Shown here: positions 1 through 12,300 of the stretch, one piece after another
Position numbering within the stretch: the first letter of the stretch is position 1
Layout: the number at the start of each line of letters is the position of its first letter
DNA from: Lytechinus pictus
Lineage: Eukaryota; Echinodermata; Echinoidea; Temnopleuroida; Toxopneustidae
NCBI RefSeq assembly: GCF_037042905.1
Contig: NC_087262.1
Location: 26,129,001-26,193,000 of the forward strand
Reading direction: 5' to 3'
DNA: 64,000 nucleotides
Translations under genes and position numbers: made by a program
Notes under the pieces: model-generated
What the model was told of the DNA's origin: nothing
The model's database searches: none
What the model saw: the letters and a program-made list of their open reading frames with translations, nothing else

Positions 1-432
1 ATCTCCCTCTCCCTTCCTTTTTCTTGCTTTTCTTCTACATCTCACATTCCATCTCTCAGCTCTATCTTTCCCTCTTTACAAACACACTCACTTAAACCCA
101 TATTCTTGTATTTTTTTACAATCTAATATCAGGTATAAATTACATATTTTTTTTACAAACGAGAAAATCTAAAATGATCATCGTAACACATTAGGTATAT
201 TTACATGTATTTTGCATATTTTCAAATTTTTTTATCGATCAGTGAGTATCGATTTTAATTTATTTATGATATACTTTGTTACATATATGTCTATATTGAA
301 ATTTGTTCGTAGTACTATAAGTTATCTTTACCTTGTTACTGATGATTTTGTTTGAAATGTAAACTTTCGCAATTCGGCTTTTGCCGCAAAGAAAGTATTT
401 TTAATAAACCATTTTGAATTTAATTGAATTGT
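1..432 (+). mobile_element. LINE-type 3' region, copy 1 (element R)
   Basis: This closely matches 32093-32545 along its length, including the pyrimidine-rich start and the shared 3' stretch AATTCGGCTTTTGCCGC. It ends in short TTGAATT-type repeats near 432. A simple-repeat tail with no terminal inverted repeat suggests the 3' end of a non-LTR retrotransposon. No coding sequence remains, so the clade is not assigned. Its 5' part lies outside the window. Confidence 0.5.
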
Positions 433-893
433 GCACGTGTCTCAAAATAATAATCAATCATTGCATATAAAATGCCCATTTTGTGCAATGCGTCAGAAAC
501 AGAGTACGCACAGCGCCCATGATATTCTCATGACATAAGGAAAGCTTCTATTGGTTAAACTGCTAATATATAGTGCATTTTGATTGGTAATATCTTAAAA
601 ATGGGCGTGTTGAAGATAAGAAGGGGGCAGTCCTTACAGAGATAAGAACGCGTTAAGAAGATTTTCAGTATACCGATTTGCAATGATTTTAGCATCTTCT
701 CTCAATGAGATAAGATAAAAGATATGAACAAAGATAAGAACGTTTTCAGAATACCAGCCCAGGTATCCTTTCTTCGGAAGACAACAAGAATACACTTGTC
801 GAAATGTCGAGTTTCAGTGGTCCTTTTGTAGGACCAACAATTGCCCACAAATGAATACATGGTGTACTGTGAAACCCACTACACTTAATGCAC
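433..893. other. Intergenic or intronic stretch, nothing assigned
   Basis: AT-rich sequence. I see no credible exon, tRNA-like box or inverted repeat. Confidence 0.5.
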
Positions 894-895
894 AG

Positions 896-1357
896 AGCGA
901 AGTTGGCTCAGTGAAGTGGGCTCAGTCAGTAAAGCGTCAGTCCGTCGAACCAAAGATCATGGGTTCGAGTCCACCCCGGGCGGATGACTGAAGCCAGTGT
1001 GTTGTGTGTAAACGTCTCTCCCCTGTTTCTATGCAGGTTATGTTACAGTGGAAAACACTCCGTCTCTCGGATAGGACGTTAAATGGAGGCCCCGTGTAGA
1101 GGAGAATCACCACCTTTGCACGTTAAGTGCCCACTGCACTATTCGAATAAGAGTAGGGGAAACCCCGGTGTAGTGGTCCACCTGCATTCCCCCAACCAGT
1201 TATATCGGGAGGAGAGACCTGCGGGTCACAGTTCTGTGTGCGCGCCCTTCTAGGCGACCCAGATTGGCTGGCTCCTCCAATGCGCCTTTGAATGTCTTTG
1301 ACAGATATATGGCGCTATACAAATGCTGTGCATCATCATCATCATCATCATCATCAC
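896..1357 (+). mobile_element. tRNA-derived SINE S1 with LINE-like 3' tail
   Basis: The head is tRNA-like, with a GGTTCGAGTCC B box at 962-972. A central body follows (1040-1190) that also occurs in the SINE at 14262-14580. The 3' end contains TATATGGCGCTATACAAATG and runs into (CAT)n at 1328-1357. That tail matches the LINE 3' end near 19250-19320 read on the minus strand, which suggests the SINE uses that LINE's machinery. This is an element rather than a functional tRNA gene: the tRNA fold is degenerate and a long body is attached. Confidence 0.75.
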
Positions 1358-1486
1358 ATGAGTGTTATGGTGATGCAGCGCACCCAAGGATATTTACAAT
1401 ATGTGACAAGCACAAGGCACTAGTGCTGAGTGCTCTTGCATAATATTTTGAAACCTGAGATGTCTGCATTGTCACAAACATCACAA

Positions 1487-1978
1487 GAGAAGCAATCTTA
1501 TTGGAAAGAGTAAAATGAGAGGAACAACTTAAAAAAGTTTCATCAAAATCGGTTTTGAAATAAGCAAGTTATGGACTTTAAAAAAGTCTTGTACTTTCTA
1601 TGGGGATCCTCAAATTGGCAAACGTGCTTCAAAATGGCTGATTTTGTGGACAACCCTGCATTTGTTTTGTACACAAATTTTCTGATATTCCCTTTATTTT
1701 ACATATTTCACATTATCTCCTGACCTTGACATATGTGGTGTGAATTATATTTTCCCACGATGCTCAGAAGGAGGCAAGATGCAATTTGAAAGATAATGAG
1801 GAAAATCTGAAAATTTGTGTACAAAACAAATGGAGAGTTGTCCACAAAATCAGCCATTTTGAAGCACGTTTGCCAATTTGAGGATCCCCATATATTTTGA
1901 TCATTTCATAGGCGATTTGATGATACTTTTTTAAAATTGTTCCTCTCATTTTAACCTTTCCAATAAGAATGCTTCTCT
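1487..1978. mobile_element. Fold-back MITE (about 490 bp)
   Basis: The two halves are near-complete inverted copies. GAGAAGCAATCTTATTGG at the left end mirrors CCAATAAGAATGCTTCTC at the right. The inner arms around 1600-1660 and 1830-1890 (GGGGATCCTCAAATTGGC and its complement) also pair. There is no coding content. A non-autonomous DNA transposon is the simplest reading. Confidence 0.75.
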
Positions 1979-1994
1979 TCTTGGGTTTTGGTTT

Positions 1995-2288
1995 CCTTTA
2001 ATACTATATGGTTCAGTCAAGTTGGTCCTTAATGTCAAATCTGTAAAAAATGAAATAGTATATATTTCAAACAATAAAAACAAAAGAAATAGTGAGTGAG
2101 AGATATCATCGTTTGTCTTATTTGCAAGTCATTGAGTTGTGCATCTCACTGTTTTGTGAAAAATCAAAACTTTAAAATGTCATAACTTTCTTATTTCACA
2201 TCCGATTTTGATGAAATTTTCAGTGTTGTGCTAGTTTGATTTTTCTCTATTCATTCAAATCAACATTTTTCTGGGGTGGACTTGACCA
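1995..2288. mobile_element. MITE A, right-half fragment
   Basis: Matches the right half of the full MITE A copies at 4099-4701 and 62706-63316. Shared features are the AGAAATAGTGAGTGAG block, the CATAACTTTCTTATTT block and the terminal GGGGTGGACTTG. The left half is missing. Confidence 0.7.
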
Positions 2289-2705
2289 ATATAGCAGCAG
2301 TGTGCAGTTTGAAAACGACTATAGAATAATTATCCGCAAAACACACCATTGATATGATAATGGAATACTATGTTCCTTGACCCTTGATAAAATTCGACCT
2401 CCATCATGTGACCTAAGACTTGTGCAAGATGATCAGTGATACGGGATAACCCCTATGTCCACATTTCACCTATAAACTTTCAAAGTTATGGCAATTCAAC
2501 AAATACCCCCATATGGAAAAACTTCATTGACCTTAAATGACCTTTCACCTTGGTCATGTGACCTGAAACTCAAACAGGATGTGAAGTAATACTTGACTAT
2601 CATTATGTCCAAGTTTCATGAACTAGTTCCATATATTTTCTAAGTTATAATGATATTTCAAAAGACCCAGACCGAATCCAAAATTGAAATTGACAAATCA
2701 TATAC

Positions 2706-3470
2706 CAATACCAATCTAAATCTAATACCCCTTTCAAACTAGCCTCTTCATTTTCCCCGGCGAACTTCTCCGGCACGCATTCCTCACTTCCCCGGCAAAG
2801 AAAAAAATGTACCCTTTCGCACTGACACATCTTTCCCAGCGAAGGTTGACGGGTGATTTGCTTGGGCGGAAGTGCAGACCTGGTGTCAACTCTTTCCTTA
2901 TTAATAACACAGATACCTAATCAATTTCATCAGTGAAGTTTTGGACATGACGGCTGGTAAGCACTTCTCAGCTGCTGCTGCTGAGTAGCTCACTCGGCAC
3001 ATCACGTGCATGCAGAAGAACGAACAAAAAGAAAATTGTAAACATTGCTTCTTACCGATTACAAAAAGGTGTAAAAAAAAAATTTCAACATATTCTAGAA
3101 ATATTAGAAGTAAAAAAAAACAAATAATGTTTATATTTTAAGCGCATTTTCAGCATGTAAAATAATGCTTTTATAATAAATATCATTAGTGAAAAAAACA
3201 CTGTATGTTCGAGGGTATTTACCTCTATGGAATGATCGAAACGCTTTATAAAGCGTGGCCTTCTACATTTAGCCACGGAAATAATAGCTAGCTAGCGCGC
3301 GGAATCTCAGTTCAGGGGATTTCGGGGAGAAAAAAAATGACCTCTGACGTCATTAAAGAGGAGAAGTTCTCCGGCTAGCTTTCATACTGGCTGTTTCACC
3401 GGCGAAGTTCGCTGGGGAAACAGTTTCGCCGGCGAAGTTCGCCAAGGAAGTTCTCCTGTATACCTTTCAT
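2706..3470. mobile_element. GC-richer insert within element B
   Basis: The flanks of this segment align with continuous sequence in the second element B copy (near 56480-56540), so it is inserted. Both ends carry repeated CGGCGAA-type motifs in inverted orientation (CCCCGGCGAACTTC, GGCGAAGTTCGC). No convincing terminal repeat or target duplication could be fixed. Confidence 0.45.
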
Positions 3471-4098
3471 AATAAACTACTTGATACAGAAATGCAAACT
3501 ATATGCATTTTCACCACTTAACAGCTGGATATTTGGCTTAACAATAGCTTCAATTATCAGGCTTTGAAATACACCTTGTAAATGCTTTCGCTGGCCTCAA
3601 GACCGAGTTGTACACATAAAAAGTGGGTGATTTTACCCTCTTTCAGATTACGCATTTTATTTCTTCACTTCTATCACATAGAGATATCATAAATATCTTT
3701 TTCTAAACTAGCTTGAAGTGATGAAATCTATGGCTTTTGACTAGCTTTCATCATATTTTATTTCCTGCTCATTTGGCACAGCTTTTTGAAATATATCTGC
3801 AATCAGAATATGTGTAACCAGTTTTCCTGACATAGCAATATAGAAAAGAAAAGAAATCACAAAAATCTAGTGAAAAGTTGTAGGTTCCCATCCATTTGAG
3901 CACTGAATAATTGTCATCGTCATTTCTTTCTGCAAATTGAAAAAAAAATCGAAATCAGAATCTGAAAAGCAGAAAAATAACCCCTTTTTCAGTGTACAAG
4001 CCTATGGAATCAAAATACTTCTCACACAACATGATGTCTCAGTCTTGAAGCAGGAGAAAGGCAATGGAAAGCCATTTGTCCTATTCCCCGCAAAGCCG

Positions 4099-4701
4099 TT
4101 AAAGGACAAGTCCACCCCAACAAAAACTTGATTTGAATAAAAAGAGAAAAATTCAACAAGCATAACACTGAAAATTTCATCAAAATCGGATGTAAAATTA
4201 TGGCATTTTAAATTTTTGCTTCATTTCACAAAACAGTTATATGCACATCTCGGTCGGTATGCAAATGAGGAACTGATGACATCACTCACTCACTATTTCT
4301 CTTGTATTTTATTATATGAATTATGAAATATTTTTATTTTCTTGTCATTGTCATGTGAAATGAAGTTTCATTCCTCCCTGAACACATGGAATTCCATTAT
4401 TTTAACATTTTGTGCTTCAGGCAAAGAGGTCCTAATCGTCAAATTTGTAAAAATTGAAATATTGTATAATTCAAACAATAAAAAACAAAAAGAAATAGTG
4501 AGTGAGTGACATCATCGACTCTCTCATTTAGATGTAACTGGCTCGTTAATATAACTATTTTGTTAAAAATAAGCGAAACTTTTAAATGTCATAACTTTCT
4601 TATTTTACCTCTGATTTTGATGAAATTTTCAGCATTGTGCTTGTCTGATTTTTCTTTATTGATTCAAATCAACATTTTTCTGAGGTGGACGTGACCTTTA
4701 A
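4099..4701. mobile_element. MITE A, full copy (603 bp)
   Basis: Begins TTAAAGGACAAGTCCACC and ends GGTGGACGTGACCTTTAA. The halves are inverted copies of each other through the TCATCAAAATCGG and AAGAAAGTTATGA blocks. The TTAA at each end is compatible with a TTAA (or TA) target site. It sits inside element B. Matches 62706-63316 over its full length. Confidence 0.8.
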
Positions 4702-5649
4702 GCAAAATACTCAGCTGTTAAGTGGTGAATATGCATAAAACTTACACTGTTGTCCTATGCTTACATATTTCCCATTTGTCAAATTGCACTTTTAGCTTCG
4801 GTCTGGGTCTTATACCTTCGGTGAAGATTTCAATGCTGACGAGCGCCTATAGTCTCGCTCTGCTATGCAGGCGAGACAAAAATTAGCATTCTAGGAGCTT
4901 TATTCAGTGAATGAGAGCAAAAAGTATGATTTCATGAATGAATTACATGTAGCATAATTCCTTCATATGAATTAAAATGCATGAATTTAGTGAAATTTAC
5001 AGATGCAACTGCTTAGATCATGCCATTCTCTACCATCATGCAAAATTTCCTTGTGATCATGCGATCTGCGGCCAAGAACTTAAAGGAGAATGAAACTCTT
5101 GGAGCAAGTAAGCTTTTGTGAAAGCAGAAAAATCAAAGAATAAGATCAACAAAAGTTTGAGTAAAATAGGACTAGCAATAGAAGAGTTATGAGCATTTGA
5201 ATGTCGAGATCACTAATGCTATGGAGATCCTCCCATTGGCAATGCGACCAAGATCTATGATGTCACAGATGAACAACTCTCCCCTTTTGGACACTGAAAA
5301 TATATCCGAAAACATCTCTTTTTGCTCATTCTAATCATATGACAAACGATTCATCAATGATATAATGTTGTGAAACCTCTGTACTTGTCATCTCATAAAG
5401 AGAACACCTCACCTTGTGATAGACTCTATAAAAGTGAGAATATAAGTGAAATTAGTACTAAAGTAACACAGTGAGCCAGACTGGTTTGGGGGATTCGCCG
5501 TTTTTTCTCCCTTTTTCCCCACAGGAAACGGCTAGAAAAGGGCTAGAAAAGGGCTAAAAAACGGCGACAAAAAAAGTGTACCGACTATGGAAAGCTAACT
5601 GTATGCCACAATGATTTTCATCAGAATAAAATAACAAATACCTCCATTC

Positions 5650-5895
5650 GGGAAAACGGCTACAAAACGGCGAATAAAAGGCGAGTACTTCCCTCGTGGA
5701 AAACGGCTAATAAATGGCGAATACCTTCCTTGTGGAAAACGGCTAATAAAGGGCGAATACCTCTCTTGTGGAAAACGGCTACAGAATGGCTAATAAAGGG
5801 CGAATATCTCCCTTGCGGAAACGGCTACAAAACGGCTATTATAAGGGTGAATACCTCCCTCGGGGAAAAAGCCTTCAAAACTACTAATAAATGGC
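5650..5895. repeat. Left subterminal array of element T
   Basis: Degenerate tandem units of roughly 35 bp containing GGAAAACGGCTA and GGCGAATACCTCCCT. Inverted counterparts lie at 11840-12300. Such arrays are commonly transposase-binding regions in DNA transposons; binding here is inference. Confidence 0.7.
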
Positions 5896-7975
5896 GAAAG
5901 GCACAAAAGTAATAATAAATAAGACTAAACAAGTACAAATCAGCAAATTGCCTTACGGTTTACTTACATTTAAATGATGAATACGTATGCATATTGGTTT
6001 TTTTTTTCTTCTCCCAAACTCAACCAAAATCACATTCCATCCTACAAGGGCTTGTCTCCCAAAGTAGGTAGGATTTAAAGGCGTCTTGTCCCCGGGAAAG
6101 ATCGAGACTTCACTGACGTTGATGTTCACATCAACTGGACAGACGTATCCCCATACTCCGGTACGGGTGTAGGATTGGAGCTGTGATTTTCCCCATTTCT
6201 TTCTCTGTCATCTCAATCCTAGGTTTTTACTTGCATACTAGTCAGCCTATATATTTTTTCAGTAAAAGCCCTAGTTTTAAATTGTGAGACACACCTACTC
6301 GACTTAAAATCCTAGTAGATTATTAAAAAAAAAGACATAGAAAAGAAAAAAAAAAAGGAAAAAGAAATAAATATTTGAATTTTACTTTATTCATTAAATT
6401 TTTGTTTTTCAAAGAAAACAAACGTTAAAAATAAAATATTTATGATGGCGAAAATAGTCAAATTTGACTGGTTGCCAAATAAAAATAAGAACCCCCCCCA
6501 GCAAATAATGTTGTACCACACAAGCGGGTGAGTGTACAATTGTGACAACTTGGAATAACATGTACGGTAATATATGGTGGTGAATATACCAAACAATTTC
6601 CATTTTTTTCAATCATATCAAACCTTTCTTAAAATTCATCAAACTTCCACCATAAAGTAATGACAATACTAAATATTAAGATTTTAAAATGGCTGAAATC
6701 AATCGGCCTATATCTGAAAAAAAAAGCTTCTCAGCTTCCGATTGTGCCCCTCTTCGCATGTGAAATGATTTGTCACTTGTGGTTTGATACCAAACATGTG
6801 TTTCTGCTGTCATAAGAGAATTAACAAAAATCTGTAATTAACTAATTTTCACCATTTGTTTGTTATTTTTAGAAAATAGATACTTCATAAATATGATTTT
6901 TTTCTCCATTTTTCTTTTGGAAAGATGTTGCAGTATACATGTACTATACTGTACTGTATTTTTTTCTATATCTTCTTGGGCTTGTTACAATCGTTTGCTT
7001 TTTCGGAGCGGGGATGGCCGCACCCTTTCGAGAAAGCCAGGATAGCTTTTCTCGAAAGGGTGGGTTGAGGGAGGGAAATCAAATAAACACACCTTCTCGG
7101 GACAACCGGGGGAGCTTTTCACGAAAGGCTGTGTTTAACAGTTTTCTGAGCCAGTCGTTTCTACGAGAATTATTCATCAAATAATAACAACAACATAATG
7201 CTATTGGTAGAAGTGCACATATGGGGGAGGGGGGACTTGGGGCGCTTCCCCTTAAAATGACGACTAAAAAAAGGAAAGAAAAGAAAAGAGAGAAAGGTGA
7301 AATTTATCATTTTCTAAATACCTTTATGTCAAAATCTACTTTACAAAATTTGATCTTTTTAAAATGAAAATATCGATTTTTTTAAAGGCTTCCTCGCTCA
7401 CAACGTTTAGTATATTAGCATTTGCATAGAAGTGTGACGAAACATATCAGTGGCGTAATGAGCCAAAGATTGTGAAGGGGCTAAATATGGCATATCGGGC
7501 AAATTTTTTTTTTTTAAGTTGTGAGCGAGCAAACATTAAGACTTTTTTATCTTAACGTTTGATGTAAACGAGAAGGCACCCGTAGCACTTCATACCATTT
7601 GAAAACTTAGATGCTGTAATTATATTTTCGTTAGATAATCCATTAATCAATAAATATCACATCAGCTACATCGGCACTCTTCATGAAGCCAATAAGGCGC
7701 CAATTGATACATGTTTGTAACAAGTAAATTGTCATTGATTCGTCAAGTATGTTTTTTTTTGTCAGAAGCCTTGAAGATTAAGCGATGCTTGAGTTTTATC
7801 ATATGACCATGATCAAGGAATTAAATACATGGTAACTAATGTAAGGGAACTTAGATGCTGCATAAAGGAGTTCGGAAATTGTCTCCTCAAAAATTATGTT
7901 AATTTAAAAATTCAGTAATGGAACAGGTATACATGTAGGCTATTGTTTAATTGCTCTTACTTTGTTTAAGTGTTC

Positions 7976-8041
7976 AGTTGCGTGCATGTCACCTGTAAGC
8001 TATATGCACAAGCTCTCTTGGAGAAGACATGCACGCAACTA
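7976..8041. repeat. Short perfect hairpin
   Basis: AGTTGCGTGCATGTC and GACATGCACGCAACT form a 15-bp stem with a loop of about 35 nt, inside element T. Confidence 0.6.
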
Positions 8042-9754
8042 ACCGGCGGGGCAATTAGCGTCTGCAATTAAAAGCACAATACATAAAGATGGCTAGAGAG
8101 GAACCTATATATATACTGGCTTTCAATTACTTATCAGTACATATAAAAGTTAATTATTTTGTTGTAATCGTTGTTCTTATCGTCATTATCATTAATAATA
8201 TTAAGTTTTACTTGAGAAATTGTTGTTCTACTCGTGCCATTCTTATTCTAATTCATATATTATTGTATTATTATAAAAGGATAATATTATACTTTATTGC
8301 TTTAATTCATACAGTCCTGACAAAGATCTTCTTACAGATCAAAAGCTTGACCAAGAAAGCAAAAGAACTTACAACGGCCTCATGGTCAACTTTTCTTTCA
8401 AAACATTCCTTCGTCAACAAAACGAATAAATGACTGGCATTGTTATAAAGCTCACAGTTTTTTTCACTATATTATGATGATTATAACGACGTAATACTCA
8501 TTGAATATGCTATTCAGTAACATATTACCGAACATATTAAAAAGTATACAGCTTGTAAACATTAAAAATAATTGATTAAAAACCAAAGCAATAATTAGAG
8601 ATGATTCAAAACAATAAAATACATTATAGTTTATATATATAGAGGTCTACATGACAGTCACTTGAGTAAAGCTATAACCTCACGACTGGGATCTTTTCTC
8701 GATTTTGTTTTTCTAATGAAAGATCTATTGAGTACTTTTCATTTGTCCCATTAAGCCCTATGTGCTTGGATACTTTATTGAGTTAGCTACAATTGATTCA
8801 TTGTACATGTTATGTCAATTCGTCTTAGTCCAAGTGGGTCTTATTACCAAAATCGTCTAGCGTCATTTTGATAACCAGCTTGTGCAAAATCGTTAACCAT
8901 AACGCTCATTGTATAATCACTGTATAATATATAATTTATTTTTGTGTTTTATTGAATTAACAAAGGTATTAACGAAATCACGATATATATACATGCATAT
9001 TGTAATCAGAAGAATAGAGACAAATCAAACACAAATATCAGAAAAAAAAACAAAGATAATAAAATATGCATCTTATCCACATTCTTACAAAGAAAATTTC
9101 CCCTTTAAAAAAAATAAATTTATACACATATGTTTATTAAGAAAAAAAAAAATTATGTTATCGCCATCATCATCACCGCATCAAAATCATTACCACCACC
9201 ATCATTCTCGTCCTCTTCTTCCTCTTCATCCCCCTTCATTATCACCAACATCACTATTTACATTACAAATACACTATCATCCTCGATTATCATTCCATTT
9301 TCACAAACGCTGACTACTGTAGTAGGTCCTTGATTGGACAATGTGGTTTGGGGGATTCATCCGGGTTGAAGAAACACAACGACAGATCACAAGAGATCAT
9401 TTCGTAACTTTAAGTTGAAACAGATTCTTCCTATTGTTAGGTGTTAACTGCAATTTTCACACCTTCATTCACACCTTCCATTGTTCACAAAACGTGCGAG
9501 ACGGTGTAATTAATTGACCCCATTCAAGTCGTGACAGCTACTAGGGCATTCACTCCAAAGCTTCTGTTATACATTTTAAGTTATCTTTCCTAAATAAAAT
9601 GAAGGAGCTCAAGTGCATTCTTTAACACTATAAAACACAGTTTTGACCAATACACCAACGGGATCGAACCAGCTCATGTCATCATGGAGGCTGATGCATG
9701 CCTCCCCAAGAATTTAAAGTATATCGAAGTGGTTTGTTGGATACTACTTAAATG

Positions 9755-9891
9755 AGCAATGGCCCAGTCACATTCCCCTTACGGCGGGTCGAAAACATCA
9801 GTTAAGACTTTTTTGTACCACCTACACATTAATAAAACGGCTGTTTTTTTACTCGCCGTACGCCGCGGTAGGGGAAATGTGACTGCAGCAT
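9755..9891. mobile_element. MITE D, short copy
   Basis: The inverted ends carry CAGTCACATT followed by CCCCTTACGGCG, mirrored by ACGCCGCGGTAGGGG and AATGTGACTG. The same family is seen at 41819-42166. Nested in element T. Confidence 0.65.
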
Positions 9892-10590
9892 CAGAAACAT
9901 GAAAAGTGCCTTTCTGCATATTATTATGCGAGTATTTGAATAAACATAAAATGGCAAAATACCAAGTGGGAGGCAAGTGCATATCGGGGGTGATGTTTTT
10001 AAGAGGGGTCAGTGTGTTCGTAGATGAAAGGACAGAAAGCGCAATAGAGAACCACTGGAGAAAGATGCAACATTCAAAATTCTGAGCCAAATTCATAAAT
10101 GTAATATTTATTATAGGATGTGATTTACAGTTCCCTTTATAATAAGCATATGAAATAAATTATTGGGAATTAATATTGCTGCCCTTATTTGCCTCTTTGT
10201 TTCATTAACGACATTGATTTGGTCAATGTCATCAGTAACTCATCGTACACTTAACTTGCGAGGGTATGGCTATATATATTTGTACAAAATACCCCCATTT
10301 ACATGCGCGAATCCATGGCTGGCACAGGGGACACGTGCCCCCCCCTTTTTGATAAGGACAATTAAAATTTGTAAAGTAAAAATGCCATTTGAAAGCAAGA
10401 TTGAAGACTTTTTTTTTTTGGCCTGTCAAAATCGTTCCCCCGAAAGATTCCCCCCCCCCTCCTCCCTTTTGGAAAATCCTGGATCCGCCCCTGCCCACTC
10501 CCATACAGATTCTTGGATGTGCCCCATCACTTCACGCCAGTTTATTCAAAGGATTTTATTGGTTCATGATTAAATTTGTAATACATTTAA

Positions 10591-10726
10591 AAGTCATTGG
10601 CAGTGGCGTACCGTGACCCGGATCGAGGAGACAAAGCATTGGAGGGGCACTGTATTGTTTGTGAACAATGCTGTGCCCCTCCAATGCTTTGTCTCCTCCG
10701 GGTCACAGTCCTCCACTGGTCATTGG
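10591..10726. mobile_element. Hairpin MITE (about 136 bp)
   Basis: Long near-perfect arms: GGAGACAAAGCATTGGAGG at about 10626 mirrors CCTCCAATGCTTTGTCTCC at about 10679, and the outer bases CATTGGCAGTGG / CCACTGGTCATTGG also pair. The loop is about 12 nt. Confidence 0.7.
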
Positions 10727-11839
10727 TATCAGAGAATAATCCATTAACCCTATCTAGGCCGCCCCCCCTCAACGATTCATGCAATATTTTTGCCGCTCGC
10801 TATATTTTTACTTTCAAGTCTTGCGCAACTTTTTAGACCAGTTTTGCGTCACCCGTGTATGCAGTTCCGAAATAACGCAACATTATGTAAGTGCATGTCA
10901 GACCCAAAATTGCTCAAAAATGTGATTTCGTGTACAAAGTCAATGCAAATTGTGTTTAAAAAAAAAAAAAAAAATGTATGATTATTTTGCTGGTCCAGAT
11001 GTAATGCTGTTTATGATATCAGAAGAATCCCAAACAAATTTAATTGAAAAAATATTGAAACACAAAATGTAAAAAACAAAGAAATACATAAGAAATTGCA
11101 AAAAACGATATACGACATAAGAATTTGATCTGATATCGCAATTGTTCATGTACACAAAGAGTTCTTATACCAAAAAATAGAACATTCTGAGCTTTGAAGG
11201 GAGTTGCATGAAATAAATTACGATACAATTTTGTAGATTATGTCCCAGAAAACCTGCGTGCCAATATTCGGCGCTATAAATTTTTCATTTTTTTAGTAAA
11301 TAGGGCAAATTTAAGCTCTTTAACTACATTCGAATTTGAATGATTTATTGTTCTCCATCATAAATGATCACAAAGAGGGGGATTTGATATCATGCCCCCC
11401 TTTCCAAAAAGTGAGGGACGCGTCCCCCTCGGGTTCCCGCCCATGAAGCAGAGAAAATAAGAGTAAAGAATGAAGTATTAAAAGAAGTTTCAATCCAATT
11501 CAATTAAATTTTATTTTCATCTGATTGACATTTTATCAAAGTCCACATGAAATATAAAAAATGTTGAAATAAAACAATGAATGTAGTAGGCCTATACAAT
11601 ATGTAAATAAGATTTATGAAAGAAGGCGTAACCCCCCCCCCCCCGAAAGTAAAATAACAATTTTTACATGAATGAAAATGAGAATTATTATTAAATATTA
11701 CCCATGAAAACTAGAGCTTATATTTCCAAAAGGAGTTCTTAAGAAAATCTTAAGTTTATAGAAATATTGCAAATATATACTTTACGTTTTCTAGTCGCTT
11801 TTTCTCAATGCATATCACACATTTTTCACATTTTTAAAG

Positions 11840-12300
11840 CCATTTTATGCAATGCACTTCTTACTCATTCGCCATTTCGTCTCATTTTCTCGCCCCTTTT
11901 CTCTGATTTATGCAATGCACTTCGTACTACCCATTCGCCCTTTTCTTTTTTTTCTAACCTTTTTTTTCTCTGTTTCATACTCTCACCTCTTACTACTCAT
12001 CTGCCCTTTCTCTCTGTTTTTTTACCTTTTCTCTCTGTTTTCCCGCCATTTTATCTCCGTTTCTTGCACTGCACTGCTTAGGAACCATTCACCCTTTTCT
12101 CTCCGTTTATGCACTGCACGCCTTACTACCCATTCGCCATTTTTCTCTCCGTTTTATACAACACACGCCTTACTACCCATTCGCCCTTTTGTCTCCGTTT
12201 TCTAGCCCTTTTCTCTCCGTTTATTAGCCGTTTTCTCTCAGTATCTTCACTCCTCTAACAGGATCCTTGTCCTTAACATTCGCCGTTTTCTCGCCGTTTT
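11840..12300. repeat. Right subterminal array of element T
   Basis: Multiple degenerate copies of CATTCGCCCTTTTCTCTCCG with TTACTACC spacers. They are complementary in sense to the left array at 5650-5895. Confidence 0.7.

Larger units (their letters stand above)
2662..4811. mobile_element. Element B with nested insertions
   Basis: Bounded by inverted ends AAGACCCAGACCGAA (left) and TTCGGTCTGGGTCTT (right). Its body matches 56440-57135. Two younger insertions interrupt it: a roughly 760-bp unit at about 2706-3470 and MITE A at 4099-4701. With those removed it is about 0.8 kb and non-coding. Confidence 0.65.
2280..4887 (+). mobile_element. Tandem-core (pearl/HINE-like) element P1, interrupted
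   Basis: 2289-2661 carries core monomers (TGACCTTGGTCATGTGACC-type units). The element resumes at 4812-4887 with CCTTCGGTGAAGATT and the 3' hairpin GTCTCGCTCTGC..GCAGGCGAGAC. The two pieces join exactly where the complete copy at 52829-53850 is continuous. The gap is filled by element B (2662-4811). The 5' terminus is absent and abuts a MITE A fragment. Confidence 0.7.

Noticed and set aside
10163..10836. Overlapping open frames of 75-136 codons on both strands
   Set aside because: They fall on hairpin MITEs and low-complexity C/G runs, have no family resemblance and no splice support.
11767..12205. Plus-strand frames rich in Phe, Ser and Pro
   Set aside because: These are translations of the subterminal repeat array of element T.
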